DNA from: Streptomyces litmocidini
GTDB taxonomy: Bacteria; Actinomycetota; Actinomycetes; Streptomycetales; Streptomycetaceae
Length of the DNA stretch: 64,000 nucleotides
NCBI RefSeq assembly: GCF_014649755.1
Contig: NZ_BMTQ01000008.1
Location: forward strand, 186,001 to 250,000
Reading direction: 5' to 3'
Shown: positions 36,099 through 44,203 of the stretch, piece after piece
How positions within the stretch are numbered: the first letter of the stretch is position 1
Layout of the letters: each line of letters opens with the position of its first letter
The notes under the pieces: model-generated
What the model was told of the DNA's origin: nothing
Seen by the model: only the letters and a program-made list of their open reading frames with translations
The model's database searches: none
Position numbers and translations under genes: made by a program

Positions 36099-36100
36099 GG
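36076..36100. promoter_or_regulatory. Operator candidate upstream of TetR, inverted copy of the reductase site
   Basis: GATGTATACACC followed by ATTCACATTAGGG. Reverse-complemented, it matches the 25 bp at 28656-28680 in 21 positions, including CCCTAATGTG, TGGTG and ACATC. It includes the palindrome TGTATACA and lies 44 bp before the TetR start, consistent with autoregulation. Confidence 0.65.
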
Positions 36101-36143
36101 TGCGGCACAAGCGTTGCAGACACAGGGAAAGCGAGCGTGACCC

Positions 36144-36749
36144 ATGCCACAGGCCGGCGCGTACCATCACGGTGACCTGCGAGCCGCGTGCCTGCGGGCG
36201 GCCCGGGAACTGCTGGAGGAGGACGGCAGCGCGGGCCTCTCGCTGCGCGCCGTCGCCCGCAGGGCCGGAGTCTCGGCGACCGCCCCCTACCGCCACTACG
36301 CGGACCGCGGGGCACTCGTCTCCTCGGTCGCCGCCGAGGGCTACCGCGAGCTCGCCGAGCACCTGACGACGGCCCGTCCCGCCCCGTCGACCCCGGACGA
36401 TCTGGCCGCCGTCGCCACCGCCTACGTCCGGTTCGCGCTGGACCACCCCGCGATGTTCCGTGTCATGTTCGCCGAGCCCTGCGACCCGACCAGCGAGGAG
36501 CGCGTCGCCGCGACCTCCGCCATCTCCGCGTACGTCCGGGGCATCGTCCGTGACGCCTTCCCCGGCACCGAGGACACCGACGCGCTGTCGACCTCCGTCT
36601 GGGCCCTCGTCCACGGCCTGGCGTTCCTGCACCTCGACGGCAAGCTCGACTCCTCCACCCCCGAGGCCGTCGCCGACCGGGTCCGCTCCTCCGTACTCGC
36701 CCTGTTCACCCTCTCCCCCGCGATCCGGAAGGCGGCCCCGTCGGACTGA
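36144..36749 (+). CDS. TetR/AcrR family transcriptional regulator
   Basis: 201 residues. HTH: AYHHGDLRAACLRAARELLEEDGSAGLSLRAVARRAGVSATAPYRHYADRGALVSSVAAEG at residues about 6-65, then a ligand-binding helical domain with DHPAMFRVMFAEP, typical of the TetR_C_33/WHG-type C-terminal domain. It likely represses itself and the Old-Yellow-Enzyme gene 7 kb upstream through the matching operators. The ligand is unknown. No Shine-Dalgarno of note is visible at the ATG. The following 300 bp (36750-37057) contain no gene. Confidence 0.9.
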   Translation: MPQAGAYHHGDLRAACLRAARELLEEDGSAGLSLRAVARRAGVSATAPYRHYADRGALVSSVAAEGYRELAEHLTTARPAPSTPDDLAAVATAYVRFALDHPAMFRVMFAEPCDPTSEERVAATSAISAYVRGIVRDAFPGTEDTDALSTSVWALVHGLAFLHLDGKLDSSTPEAVADRVRSSVLALFTLSPAIRKAAPSD

Positions 36750-37057
36750 CCGGCGGAAACCGGAACACTCCGCATCGACGGATGCGGCAGCGGATCCGTC
36801 GGAGCGGGCCCGGCTCGTCCGACGGGTCCCGCCGGCGCGGGCCCGTGCGGCACTTCCGCACGACGGCCTCCAGCGGTCGGCGGCGATCGGCCCACCGTCG
36901 ACTGCGGGCGGCGCGACGACGCCGGGCACCAGGTCCCCGCCGAGGGCGCGGTCCAGCCCGTCGACGCCGGTCGAGCGGGCGGTCGCCTGCCGGCCGCACC
37001 CGGCGCGGCGGCAGGACGGCAGGTCCCCGGCGGTTTTCGTACGGGCAGGCGTGGGTC

Positions 37058-38329
37058 TCACCGCGCCGGGGGCCGGTGCCGGGGAGCGGCCGGGGAGGTG
37101 GGCCCTCCGGTGCGGTCCCCAGGCGGACCGCCCTGTCCGGAACGGCCGCTCCGGTGCGGCCCCCGGGGCGCGGCCCCGGACGGCCCGGGCGGCGATGCGA
37201 GCCCGAGGTGGGCCCAGGCGGCGGGCGTCGCGACCCGGCCGCGGGGCGTCCGGGCCAGCAGCCCCTCCCGTACGAGGAAGGGTTCGGCGACCTCCTCGAC
37301 GGTCTCCCGCTCCTCCCCCACGGCGACCGCGAGGGTGGACAGGCCCACCGGACCGCCGCCGAACAGCTTCAGCAGGGCGTGCAGCACGGCCCGGTCCAAG
37401 CGGTCCAGGCCACGGCCGTCGACCTCGTAGATCCCCAGGGCCGCGGCCGCGATCTCGCGGGTGACCACTCCGTCCGAGGTGACCTGGGCGTAGTCCCGCA
37501 CCCGGCGCAGCAGCCGGTTGGCGATGCGGGGCGTGCCGCGGGAGCGGCCGGCGATCTCGGCGGCGCCCGCGGGCTCGACGTCCACCTCCAGCAACCGGGC
37601 GGAGCGGTGGATGACCCGTTCCAGTTCGGCGGGGTCGTAGAACTCCATGTGGGCGGTGAAGCCGAAGCGGTCGCGCAGCGGCGGGACCAGCAGGCCGGCC
37701 CGGACGGTGGCGCCGACCAGGGTGAACGGCGGCAGGTCGAGGGACATGGCGGTGGCGTCGTGGCCGGTGCCGACGACGATGTCGACGCGGAAGTCCTCCA
37801 TCGCCAGGTAGAGCATCTCCTCGGCGGGCCGGGACATGCGGTGGATCTCGTCGAGGAAGAGGACCTCGCCCCCGGTGAGCGAGGTCAGGACGGCCGCCAG
37901 GGCTCCGGGGTGCTGGATGGCGGGGCCGGAGGTGAGGCGCAGCGGGGCGTCCATCTCCGCGGCGATGATCATCGCCAGGGTGGTCTTGCCGAGTCCCGGG
38001 GCACCGGAGAGCAGCACGTGGTCGGCGGTGGCGCTCCGCTGCCGTGCGGCCCGGAGGACGAGGTCGAGCTGCTCGCGGACCCGTTCCTGGCCGATGAACC
38101 CGTCCAGGTGCTTGGGGCGCAGCGCCGCCTCGGTGGCCCGCTCGTCGCCGTCGGCGGGGGCTGCGACCAGCCGGTGGAGCGGCTCCGTCGCGGTGGGCCG
38201 GCCGGCGCCGGTCCCGCCCGGGGCCGGTGTCCCGTCCCGGGGCGGGGTGGCGTCGGGGAACACGGTGCCGTCCCGGTTCACCGGCGTTCGCCTCGCGCCG
38301 GGGTGAGGGAGCGGCGGGCTGGTCTTCAC
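37058..38329 (-). CDS. ruvB: RuvB-type Holliday junction helicase, accessory copy
   Basis: 423 residues against about 350-360 for the usual streptomycete RuvB. RPKHLDGFIGQERVREQLDLVL, Walker A GAPGLGKT at 109-116, Walker B LFLDEIHRMSRPAEEMLY, sensor/arginine finger region GRSRGTPRIANRLLRRVRDYA and the winged-helix KLFGGGPVGLSTLAVAVGEERETVEEVAEPFLVREGLLARTPRGR are all intact. Extra length is a disordered N-terminus and a basic Pro/Gly tail. The GTG overlaps the recA stop (GTGA). There is no ruvA or ruvC beside it, unlike the housekeeping ruvCAB locus, so it is taken as a paralogue. Confidence 0.9.
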   Translation of the reverse strand: MKTSPPLPHPGARRTPVNRDGTVFPDATPPRDGTPAPGGTGAGRPTATEPLHRLVAAPADGDERATEAALRPKHLDGFIGQERVREQLDLVLRAARQRSATADHVLLSGAPGLGKTTLAMIIAAEMDAPLRLTSGPAIQHPGALAAVLTSLTGGEVLFLDEIHRMSRPAEEMLYLAMEDFRVDIVVGTGHDATAMSLDLPPFTLVGATVRAGLLVPPLRDRFGFTAHMEFYDPAELERVIHRSARLLEVDVEPAGAAEIAGRSRGTPRIANRLLRRVRDYAQVTSDGVVTREIAAAALGIYEVDGRGLDRLDRAVLHALLKLFGGGPVGLSTLAVAVGEERETVEEVAEPFLVREGLLARTPRGRVATPAAWAHLGLASPPGPSGAAPRGPHRSGRSGQGGPPGDRTGGPTSPAAPRHRPPAR

Positions 38330-39495
38330 GGCCCGGCCGGGGTGCCGTCGAGGAGGACGCGGGGGGCCGGACCGCTCGGGGCCGGCGAGGTCGTCCCGGT
38401 GAGGCGCCGACCGGTCGCGACCGAGTCGAACGGCACGGCGCCGGGGGCGGCCACCCGGTTCGCCGCGTCCGTCCGGGGCTCCGCCGCCGGGGCCTCCGGC
38501 TTCGCCCCGATGCCCAGTTTCTCCCTGATCTGCTTCTCGATCCCGTCGGCGAGGTCGGGGTGGTCCCTGAGGAAGGTGCGGGCGTTCTCCTTGCCCTGGC
38601 CGAGCCGGTCGCCCTCGTACGTGTACCAGGTGCCGGCCTTGCGGACGAGGCCTTGCTGGACGCCCAGGTCGATCAGCTCGCCCTCGCGGCTGATGCCCCG
38701 GCCGTAGAGGATGTCGAACTCGGCCTGCCTGAACGGCGGGGCGACCTTGTTCTTGGCCACCTTGACGCGGGTGCGGTTGCCGACCGCGTCCGTGCCGTCC
38801 TTGAGGGTTTCGATGCGACGGATGTCGAGGCGCACCGAGGCGTAGAACTTCAGCGCCCGGCCGCCGGGCGTGGTCTCCGGCGACCCGAAGATCACACCGA
38901 TCTTCTCGCGCAGCTGGTTGATGAAGACCATCGTGGTTCCGGAGTGGCCCATCGCACCGGCGATCTTCCGGAGCGCCTGGCTCATCAGCCGGGCCTGGAG
39001 GCCCACGTGCGGGTCGCCCATCTCGCCCTCGATCTCCGCGCGCGGCACGAGCGCGGCGACGGAGTCGACGACGATGAGGTCCAGGGCGCCGGAGTGGATG
39101 AGGGTGTCGGCGATCTGCAGGGCCTGTTCGCCGTTGTCCGGCTGGCAGACCAACAGGGCGTCGGTGTCGACGCCGAGCCGCCTGGCGTACTCGATGTCGA
39201 GGCCGTACTCGGCGTCGATGAACGCCGCGGTCCTGCCCGCCTTCTGCGCGTTGGCCATGGCGTGCAGGGCCAGGGTCGTCTTGCCGGAGGACTCCGGTCC
39301 GTAGATCTCCACGACACGGCCGCGCGGCAGGCCGCCGACGCCGAGGGCGAGATCCAGGGCGATCGAGCCGGTGGGGATGGCCTCGATCGGGGTTCCCGGC
39401 TCATCGCCCAGGCGCATCACCGAGCCCGCGCCGAACCGCTTTTCGATCTGGGCGAGGGCGATTTCGAGCGCTTCCTCGCGGTCCTGTTCCTTCAT
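38326..39495 (-). CDS. recA: RecA recombinase, accessory copy
   Basis: 389 residues. Walker A GPESSGKTT at 67-74, catalytic Glu96 in FIDAEYGLD, NQLREKIGVIFGSPETTPGGRALKFYASVRLDIRR (loop L2 and Walker B-adjacent region) and the C-terminal GKENARTFLRDHPDLADGIEKQIREKLG. The usual AEHALDPEYA segment is changed to AEYGLDIEYA; the residue after Glu96 is Tyr, not His. Housekeeping actinobacterial recA is normally followed by recX, which is absent here. It lies in the Sak4-SSB-RecA-RuvB operon, so it is probably a second RecA. The start ATG follows GAGGCGG. Confidence 0.9.
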   Translation of the reverse strand: MKEQDREEALEIALAQIEKRFGAGSVMRLGDEPGTPIEAIPTGSIALDLALGVGGLPRGRVVEIYGPESSGKTTLALHAMANAQKAGRTAAFIDAEYGLDIEYARRLGVDTDALLVCQPDNGEQALQIADTLIHSGALDLIVVDSVAALVPRAEIEGEMGDPHVGLQARLMSQALRKIAGAMGHSGTTMVFINQLREKIGVIFGSPETTPGGRALKFYASVRLDIRRIETLKDGTDAVGNRTRVKVAKNKVAPPFRQAEFDILYGRGISREGELIDLGVQQGLVRKAGTWYTYEGDRLGQGKENARTFLRDHPDLADGIEKQIREKLGIGAKPEAPAAEPRTDAANRVAAPGAVPFDSVATGRRLTGTTSPAPSGPAPRVLLDGTPAGP

Positions 39496-39556
39496 GGGGT
39501 CCGCCTCGGATGGGTGCGGTGTGCGGTCGCGGCCGGCGCACGGGTGCGCCGGTCCG

Positions 39557-40057
39557 TCAGAAGGGGTCCGTCTCCTCGCGGGAGGCACGTCCTCCGCTCT
39601 CGGCGGGGACCGGCCGCTCGCCGTCGGGCCGGGCGAACGGGTCCTCGGCGGAGGGACGGGGGCCGCCGCGGGAACCGGCGGGGACGCCGGTGTGCGGGGG
39701 TTTGGCGAGCGTCACGGAGGTGAACCGCAGCGACGGGCCGATCTCGTCGGCCTCCAGCTCGATGACGGTCCGCCTCTCGCCCTCCCGGGTCTCGTACGTC
39801 CGCTGGCGCAGCCGTCCCTGGACGATGACGCGGGTGCCTCGGGTCAGGGACTCGGCGGCGTGCTCCGCCTCCTGCCGCCAGATCGAACAGCGCAGGAACA
39901 GCGTCTCGGCGTCCCGCCACTCGTTGCTCTGCCGGTCGAAGGTGCGGGGTGTGGACGCGACGGTGAAGTGCGCGACCGTGTCTCCGGAGGGGGTGAGGCG
40001 CAGCTCGGGGTCGTCGGTCAGGTTGCCGACGACGGTGACGACGGTTTCACCGACCAT
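39557..40057 (-). CDS. ssb: Single-stranded DNA-binding protein
   Basis: 166 residues. OB-fold MVGETVVTVVGNLTDDPELRLTPSGDTVAHFTVASTPRTFD and WRQEAEHAAESLTRGTRVIVQGRLRQRTYE, then a Gly/Pro linker and an acidic tip ending ETDPF, the partner-binding end of bacterial SSBs. The ATG at 40057 follows GAGGAGAG. It would coat ssDNA and recruit the RecA and Sak4-like proteins encoded beside it. There are 61 bp between it and recA. Confidence 0.93.
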   Translation of the reverse strand: MVGETVVTVVGNLTDDPELRLTPSGDTVAHFTVASTPRTFDRQSNEWRDAETLFLRCSIWRQEAEHAAESLTRGTRVIVQGRLRQRTYETREGERRTVIELEADEIGPSLRFTSVTLAKPPHTGVPAGSRGGPRPSAEDPFARPDGERPVPAESGGRASREETDPF

Positions 40058-40097
40058 GGCGGCTCTCCTCTCGTGCGACGGGTGACTCCTCACCCGT

Positions 40098-40154
40098 GTC
40101 CGTTCGGGTTCGACGGGTCCGTTCGGTTTCGACGGGTCTGTTCGGGTTCGACGG
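40098..40154. repeat. Three 19-bp tandem repeats upstream of ssb
   Basis: GTCCGTTCGGGTTCGACGG and two close variants at 40098, 40117 and 40136. It is the only sizeable spacer (40058-40313) inside the operon and shows no gene. Confidence 0.8.
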
Positions 40155-40313
40155 GCGGCCTCGTACCGGTGGTGAGGGTGCCCGGAGGGGAGGCCGCGCC
40201 GCTCCGGCCGGGTGGGAGGGGGAGCTGGTCGGCGCGGTTCTCCGGGGGTGTCGCGGTGGTGGGGGACGGCAGGGCTCCGGTGGGACGGCGGCCCCCTCGT
40301 CGGACGGGGGTGG

Positions 40314-41105
40314 TCATCGGGTTCGCCCCGCTTCCCCCTCCTGCCTCGGCCCGGGCTCGCCGAGCCCGGCCGCGAGGAGCCGTGCCCGGTGGGCGGGGGC
40401 CCTCCTCAGGGGTATTCCGAGCCGGGGGACGGTGCAGGGACGGCCCGCGGCGGCCCCGCACCAGGGACAGGGCACGCGGAGGGAGCGGAGGCCCGGGTCG
40501 CGCTTCGAGCCGGTGGGGCGGGAGGGCGGCCCGGCCGGGGCGGCGGGTATGCGCTCGACTCGCTGTCCCGAGGCGATCGCGGTCACCAGCGCGAGGAGTT
40601 CCGCACGATAACGGAGCGGGTCGTCAGGGTCGCTGTCCGGGAGCGGCAGCGGGTTGCGGGCGAGTCGCTCCTCCCGGATCGCGCGCACCTCGGCGCGGAT
40701 GTCGGCGGCGGCGATGCGGGACCGCTGTCTGCCCAGCCGGGTCACGGCCGCCCGCACATCGGCGACGTCCAGGTCGGCGAGGAGCAGGTGCCAGGCGTCC
40801 GTCGTGGTGTCCTCCAGGTGCATCGACGGGCACATCGCCGCGACCAGGGCGACGAGTTGGGCCGTCTCGGCCGGCAGCATTCGCTCTTCCCTTCCGCGGG
40901 GGTACGGCCCGGCTGACGCCGGTGCGCCGCTTCCCGCCGCGTCCACCGGCTGCTGGTACACGTACAGGACGGCCCCGCAGGCGCACCGCAGCCGCTTGTC
41001 GTCCTCGAACGTCCAGCGGCCGCAATCGAGGTGACCGGCTTGGGAGACCAGGAACCACACCGTGCCGAGCGCGTCCCGGCCGGGGTGGGCGATGACGGCG
41101 GTCAC
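40314..41105 (-). CDS. Helicase-loader-like protein with zinc-binding motifs
   Basis: 263 residues. The middle section LPAETAQLVALVAAMCPSMHLEDTTTDAWHLLLADLDVADVRAAVTRLGRQRSRIAAADIRAEVRAIREERL has the helical layout of phage helicase loaders/G39P-like proteins. There are Cys pairs near the N-terminus (RCACGAVLYVY) and a C-terminal CPWCGAAAGRPCTVPRLG, a zinc-finger form common in actinophage proteins. The GTG start overlaps the preceding stop as GTGA. It may link replication to the recombination proteins downstream. This assignment is from pattern only. Confidence 0.6.
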   Translation of the reverse strand: MTAVIAHPGRDALGTVWFLVSQAGHLDCGRWTFEDDKRLRCACGAVLYVYQQPVDAAGSGAPASAGPYPRGREERMLPAETAQLVALVAAMCPSMHLEDTTTDAWHLLLADLDVADVRAAVTRLGRQRSRIAAADIRAEVRAIREERLARNPLPLPDSDPDDPLRYRAELLALVTAIASGQRVERIPAAPAGPPSRPTGSKRDPGLRSLRVPCPWCGAAAGRPCTVPRLGIPLRRAPAHRARLLAAGLGEPGPRQEGEAGRTR

Positions 41106-41617
41106 GGATCCTCGCCGCCCTCGAGGGGGAGCAGACGGCGCAGGTCGAGCGTGCCGGTGTGCCAGGCACGGGCGATCCGTTCCCGCCCGCCGGGCAGGGG
41201 GCGCAGGCTGAACGACCGCGGTTCGGCGGCCGACAGCACGCCCAGTCCCGGGATCGCCTCGCCGGTGTACGGGTCGGCGACCGGATCGAGGCAGGCCAGC
41301 CGGGCGAGGAACTGCCGCTGCCAGCCGGGGCGCACCCGGACCAGCGTTTCCACCTCGCCGGGGTGGTTGTCGGCCACCCAGGCGGTGAAGGACTCCTCGT
41401 CGGCGACCACGACCGCCGGTTCGGGGTCGACGAGGGTGAGGGTGGCGACCGGTGTGTCGTCCGGCAGGGTCACCAGGACCGACTTCAGGTTCAGTTCGGC
41501 GCGGGCCGCGCGCAGTTCCTCGAGGACCTCGTGGCGCTCAGCCCGGTACTCGGCGTCGACGGCGTCGCGCAGCACCCGGAGTACGGCGACCCTGGTGGCG
41601 TGCTCCTTGAGGCTCAT
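41102..41617 (-). CDS. Hypothetical phage-type protein between Sak4 and the loader
   Basis: 171 residues. An N-terminal amphipathic helix MSLKEHATRVAVLRVLRDAVDAEYRAERHEVLEEL, then a small beta-rich section (SVLVTLPDDTPVATLTLVDPEPAVVVADEESF) and TAWVADNHPGEVETLVRVRPGWQRQFLARL. Similar proteins accompany Sak4-type ATPases in actinophages, but I know no function. It overlaps both neighbours by 4 bases (ATGA and GTGA), so it is a coupled operon member. Confidence 0.65.
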   Translation of the reverse strand: MSLKEHATRVAVLRVLRDAVDAEYRAERHEVLEELRAARAELNLKSVLVTLPDDTPVATLTLVDPEPAVVVADEESFTAWVADNHPGEVETLVRVRPGWQRQFLARLACLDPVADPYTGEAIPGLGVLSAAEPRSFSLRPLPGGRERIARAWHTGTLDLRRLLPLEGGEDP

Positions 41618-42594
41618 GCGGACTTGTCCTTCCGCTCGGTCCCGTTCTCCTGCCCGGTCCCGGCACCGTTCTCCCGCTTGGTCCCGGCCCCGACCCCGAC
41701 GTCCTCGGCGACCCTGTTCCTCGCCGCCGCGGTGCCGTGGCGCACTATCAGCTGGCCGAGTGTGCAGGTCTCCCCGGCGTCGTCCAGGACGGCGGCGCCG
41801 AGCAGGTTGTGCCGGCGGGCCTCCTCGTACAGGGCGCGCAGCTCCTCGTGGTCTGCGCCCGGCGCGGTGGCCGCCGTGACGTAGTCGGAGACGGAGAGGG
41901 CGGGCTTTCCGGCCTCCAGCCAGTCGCGGACGGCCTCGGCGAACTCCGGGCCCGGCCTGTGGAGCACCGTCCCGGACAGCGGCTTCGCCCGGGACTTGGA
42001 GATCACCAGGGTGTTCTCGTGGTCGAGATCGCCGACGATGTCGAATTCGTACTCGATGCCCTCCCGCTGCTCGGGCTTGAGCCCGATCTTGCGCGGCACC
42101 TTGCGGCCGCGCTCGTCGGCCTCCACGACGTACTCGGTCTTGGTGCGCATGGTGACGATGAGATGGCCGGGATAGGCGAGCAGGGCGTCGATCATCGCCC
42201 GCTCCTGGGGGCGGGCCTCCTTCCAGCCGGCGAAGCTGCCGCCCGCCCCGAGGCGCTTGGCCGCGTTGTCGACCTGTTCCAGCATCCCGCCGGTGCCGGA
42301 CCAGAAGTGACTCAGGGAATCGACGATCATGACGTCGTAGCCGTCGTGGGCGGCCACCGCGAGCGCGTCGACGAGGGTGGTGGGCTGGAACGTCGTGAGC
42401 GGGAGGGTGTCGAAGGCGAACTCGTCGGCGTACTTGGCGGCGCTGCCGTGCTCGGTGTCGATCAGGGCGATCCGTTCGCCGAGCCCGGTGGCGGTGACCA
42501 GGGCGGTGTAGGTCTTGCCCGACCCGGTGGGGCCGGCGAGCGCGATGCGGGCCTTGGCCTGTTCCTTGGTGGCGGGGGTGAAGGTGAGGTTCAC
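41614..42594 (-). CDS. Sak4-like RecA-fold ATPase (phage-type recombinase)
   Basis: 326 residues. VNLTFTPATKEQAKARIALA leads into Walker A GPTGSGKT (21-28), IALIDTEHGSAAKYAD, a Walker B-like VMIVDSLSHFW and LIVTMRTKTEYV. This is the AAA_24/Sak4 group, short RecA-like proteins that phages use for single-strand annealing or recombination with SSB. The C-terminus is a disordered Glu/Gly/Lys tail. The GTG follows AGGAGAA by four bases and is the first gene of the operon, 100 bp after the SOS-like palindrome. Confidence 0.8.
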   Translation of the reverse strand: MNLTFTPATKEQAKARIALAGPTGSGKTYTALVTATGLGERIALIDTEHGSAAKYADEFAFDTLPLTTFQPTTLVDALAVAAHDGYDVMIVDSLSHFWSGTGGMLEQVDNAAKRLGAGGSFAGWKEARPQERAMIDALLAYPGHLIVTMRTKTEYVVEADERGRKVPRKIGLKPEQREGIEYEFDIVGDLDHENTLVISKSRAKPLSGTVLHRPGPEFAEAVRDWLEAGKPALSVSDYVTAATAPGADHEELRALYEEARRHNLLGAAVLDDAGETCTLGQLIVRHGTAAARNRVAEDVGVGAGTKRENGAGTGQENGTERKDKSA

Positions 42595-42696
42595 GCCGTT
42601 CTCCTGGCGTCGGCGACGGCGGTTCCGGTCGGGTCCGGCCGGCAGGGGACGCGGTCCTCGTCCGGCAGGACGTGCTCCCGCGCGACCGCCCTCGGA

Positions 42697-42712
42697 TCGA
42701 ATATGCATTCGA
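42697..42712. promoter_or_regulatory. SOS-box-like 16-bp palindrome
   Basis: TCGAATATGCATTCGA is a perfect inverted repeat matching the actinobacterial LexA consensus TCGAAC-N4-GTTCGA except for the innermost arm base (T/A instead of C/G). It is 103 bp upstream of the Sak4 start. Confidence 0.5.
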
Positions 42713-42760
42713 ATTGCTGTCTGCGTCCACGCTAGGCGCCCCAGAGGGAACAATCCACCC

Positions 42761-42799
42761 TTTTTCATAAGAAAAATACCCCAAAGGGGGAAATGTCAG
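42761..42799 (-). promoter_or_regulatory. AT-rich promoter candidate with two more palindromes
   Basis: On the minus strand CTGACA (42794-42799) and TATTTT (42773-42778) are spaced 15 bases, a possible -35/-10 for the recombination operon. TTTTTCATAAGAAAAA (42761-42776) and CCCCAAAGGGG (42779-42789) are palindromes in the same patch. A plus-strand TATAAT at 42810-42815 has no matching -35. No gene lies in 42595-42854. Confidence 0.4.
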
Positions 42800-42854
42800 A
42801 GAGAACGCGTATAATGTCCCGCCGCACGCGTGCGAGTCTCGGACACCTTCGGCC

Positions 42855-43772
42855 TCAGCGGGTGTCGGAGGGCGGGCACCCGCCCTCCCCCGCGGCCGGC
42901 TCCGCGGCGACGGGCAGGGGATAAGGCGGCGGGGTGCCGCCCCAGGCCGGACACAGCGCCCGATGGGGGCACCAGTCGCACAGTCGGCTCCGGTGCGGGG
43001 GCCAGTCGCCCGTCCGCGTCGCCCGCCCGATCGCGTCCCACAGCGCCAGCAGCTTGCGCTCCACGGCCCGCAGATCGGCCTCCGTCGGGTCGTAGGCGAG
43101 CACGTCCCCGCTGCCCAGGTAGACCAGCTGCAGGCGGCGCGGCACGGTGCCGCGCCGCCGCCACAGCACCAGGGCGTAGAACTTCAGCTGGAACAGCGCG
43201 TCCGCCGCGTACTCGGGCCGGGGCGCCCGGCCGGTCTTGTAGTCGACGATCCGCACCTCACCGGTCGGCGCCACGTCCACCCGGTCGATGATCCCGCGCA
43301 GCCTCAGCCCGGAGTCCAGCGTGGTCCGGACGAACAGCTCTCGCTCCGCGGGCTCCAGCCGGGCCGGGTCCTCCAGGGTGAACCACCGCTCCACCAGCTG
43401 CTCCGCCGTGGCCAGCCACTCCGCGCGCCGCTCCGGGGCGGGCGCCCCGCCGTCCCCCGCGAACAGCTCCGCGAGCTCCGGCCGCGCCGCCAGCAGCCGC
43501 TCCCACTCCCCCGCCACCATCGCCCGGGCCCGGACGGCCGTGCGCTCCGCCGCCGGGACGTCGAAGAGCCGCTCCAGCACCGCGTGCACCAGCACTCCCC
43601 GAGCCGCCGCCGCATTCGGCTTCTCCGGCAGCCGGTCGATCACCCGGAACCGGTAGAGCAGCGGGCACCGCATGAAGTCGCCCGCCCGCGACGGCGACAG
43701 CGACGACGGCGGCGCGGCGGGCCGGAGCGCTGCGGGCGGGGCCGGTGCGCCGGGGGTGTCGATCGGCTGCAC
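42855..43772 (-). CDS. RecB-family PD-(D/E)XK nuclease with Fe-S cysteines
   Basis: 305 residues. SLSPSRAGDFMRCPLLYRFRVIDRLPEKP begins the domain; RGIIDRVDVAPTGEVRIVDYKTGRAP has the catalytic Asp and D-x-K signature. Cys in DFMRCPLL pairs with CDWCPHRALC near the C-terminus to form the four-Cys [4Fe-4S] site of Cas4/AddB-type nucleases. Close relatives are common single genes in Streptomyces. The GTG at 43772 follows AAGGTCGGGA. It is transcribed towards the Sak4 operon, which starts 261 bp downstream, and may act with it. Confidence 0.87.
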   Translation of the reverse strand: MQPIDTPGAPAPPAALRPAAPPSSLSPSRAGDFMRCPLLYRFRVIDRLPEKPNAAAARGVLVHAVLERLFDVPAAERTAVRARAMVAGEWERLLAARPELAELFAGDGGAPAPERRAEWLATAEQLVERWFTLEDPARLEPAERELFVRTTLDSGLRLRGIIDRVDVAPTGEVRIVDYKTGRAPRPEYAADALFQLKFYALVLWRRRGTVPRRLQLVYLGSGDVLAYDPTEADLRAVERKLLALWDAIGRATRTGDWPPHRSRLCDWCPHRALCPAWGGTPPPYPLPVAAEPAAGEGGCPPSDTR

Positions 43773-44203
43773 ACTCCCGACCTTACGCCGGTGGCCGGCA
43801 CACCGCTCCGGCCACCACCGCCGCCCACGGAGGCGGTGGCCGCGCACCCGCCCCCTCGGGACCGTCGGGCCGCCGACTGCGTGCCTCGGGAGGCCGCCGG
43901 CGCGGCCCGATCGGTGGAGGGCACACCCACGCCGCCCCGCCCCTCCCCGGTCCGTCCGGCCGCCGCCCGCCGGGACGGCGGTCTCGTTCTCGCCGCTTCC
44001 GTCCGAGGCGCCCACCCGGCCGGGAGCAACGCGGACGGACCCGTTCGGGCGGACAGCGGGAAGGCGGGACCGGCGGCCCCGCCCCGCGGGCGGGCGCATA
44101 GGACCCGGGTCGCGGGGCAGCCGGTCCTCCTGAAGTCGCGGCGGGAAGCGGCCTGTTCCCGCCGCACCCACGATGAGCGTTCCGAAGCGGAGGAGTGATC
44201 GGC

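Noticed and set aside
42810..42815. Perfect plus-strand TATAAT
   Set aside because: No -35 at 16-18 bases and no plus-strand gene for over 1 kb. Recorded only as context for the AT-rich patch.
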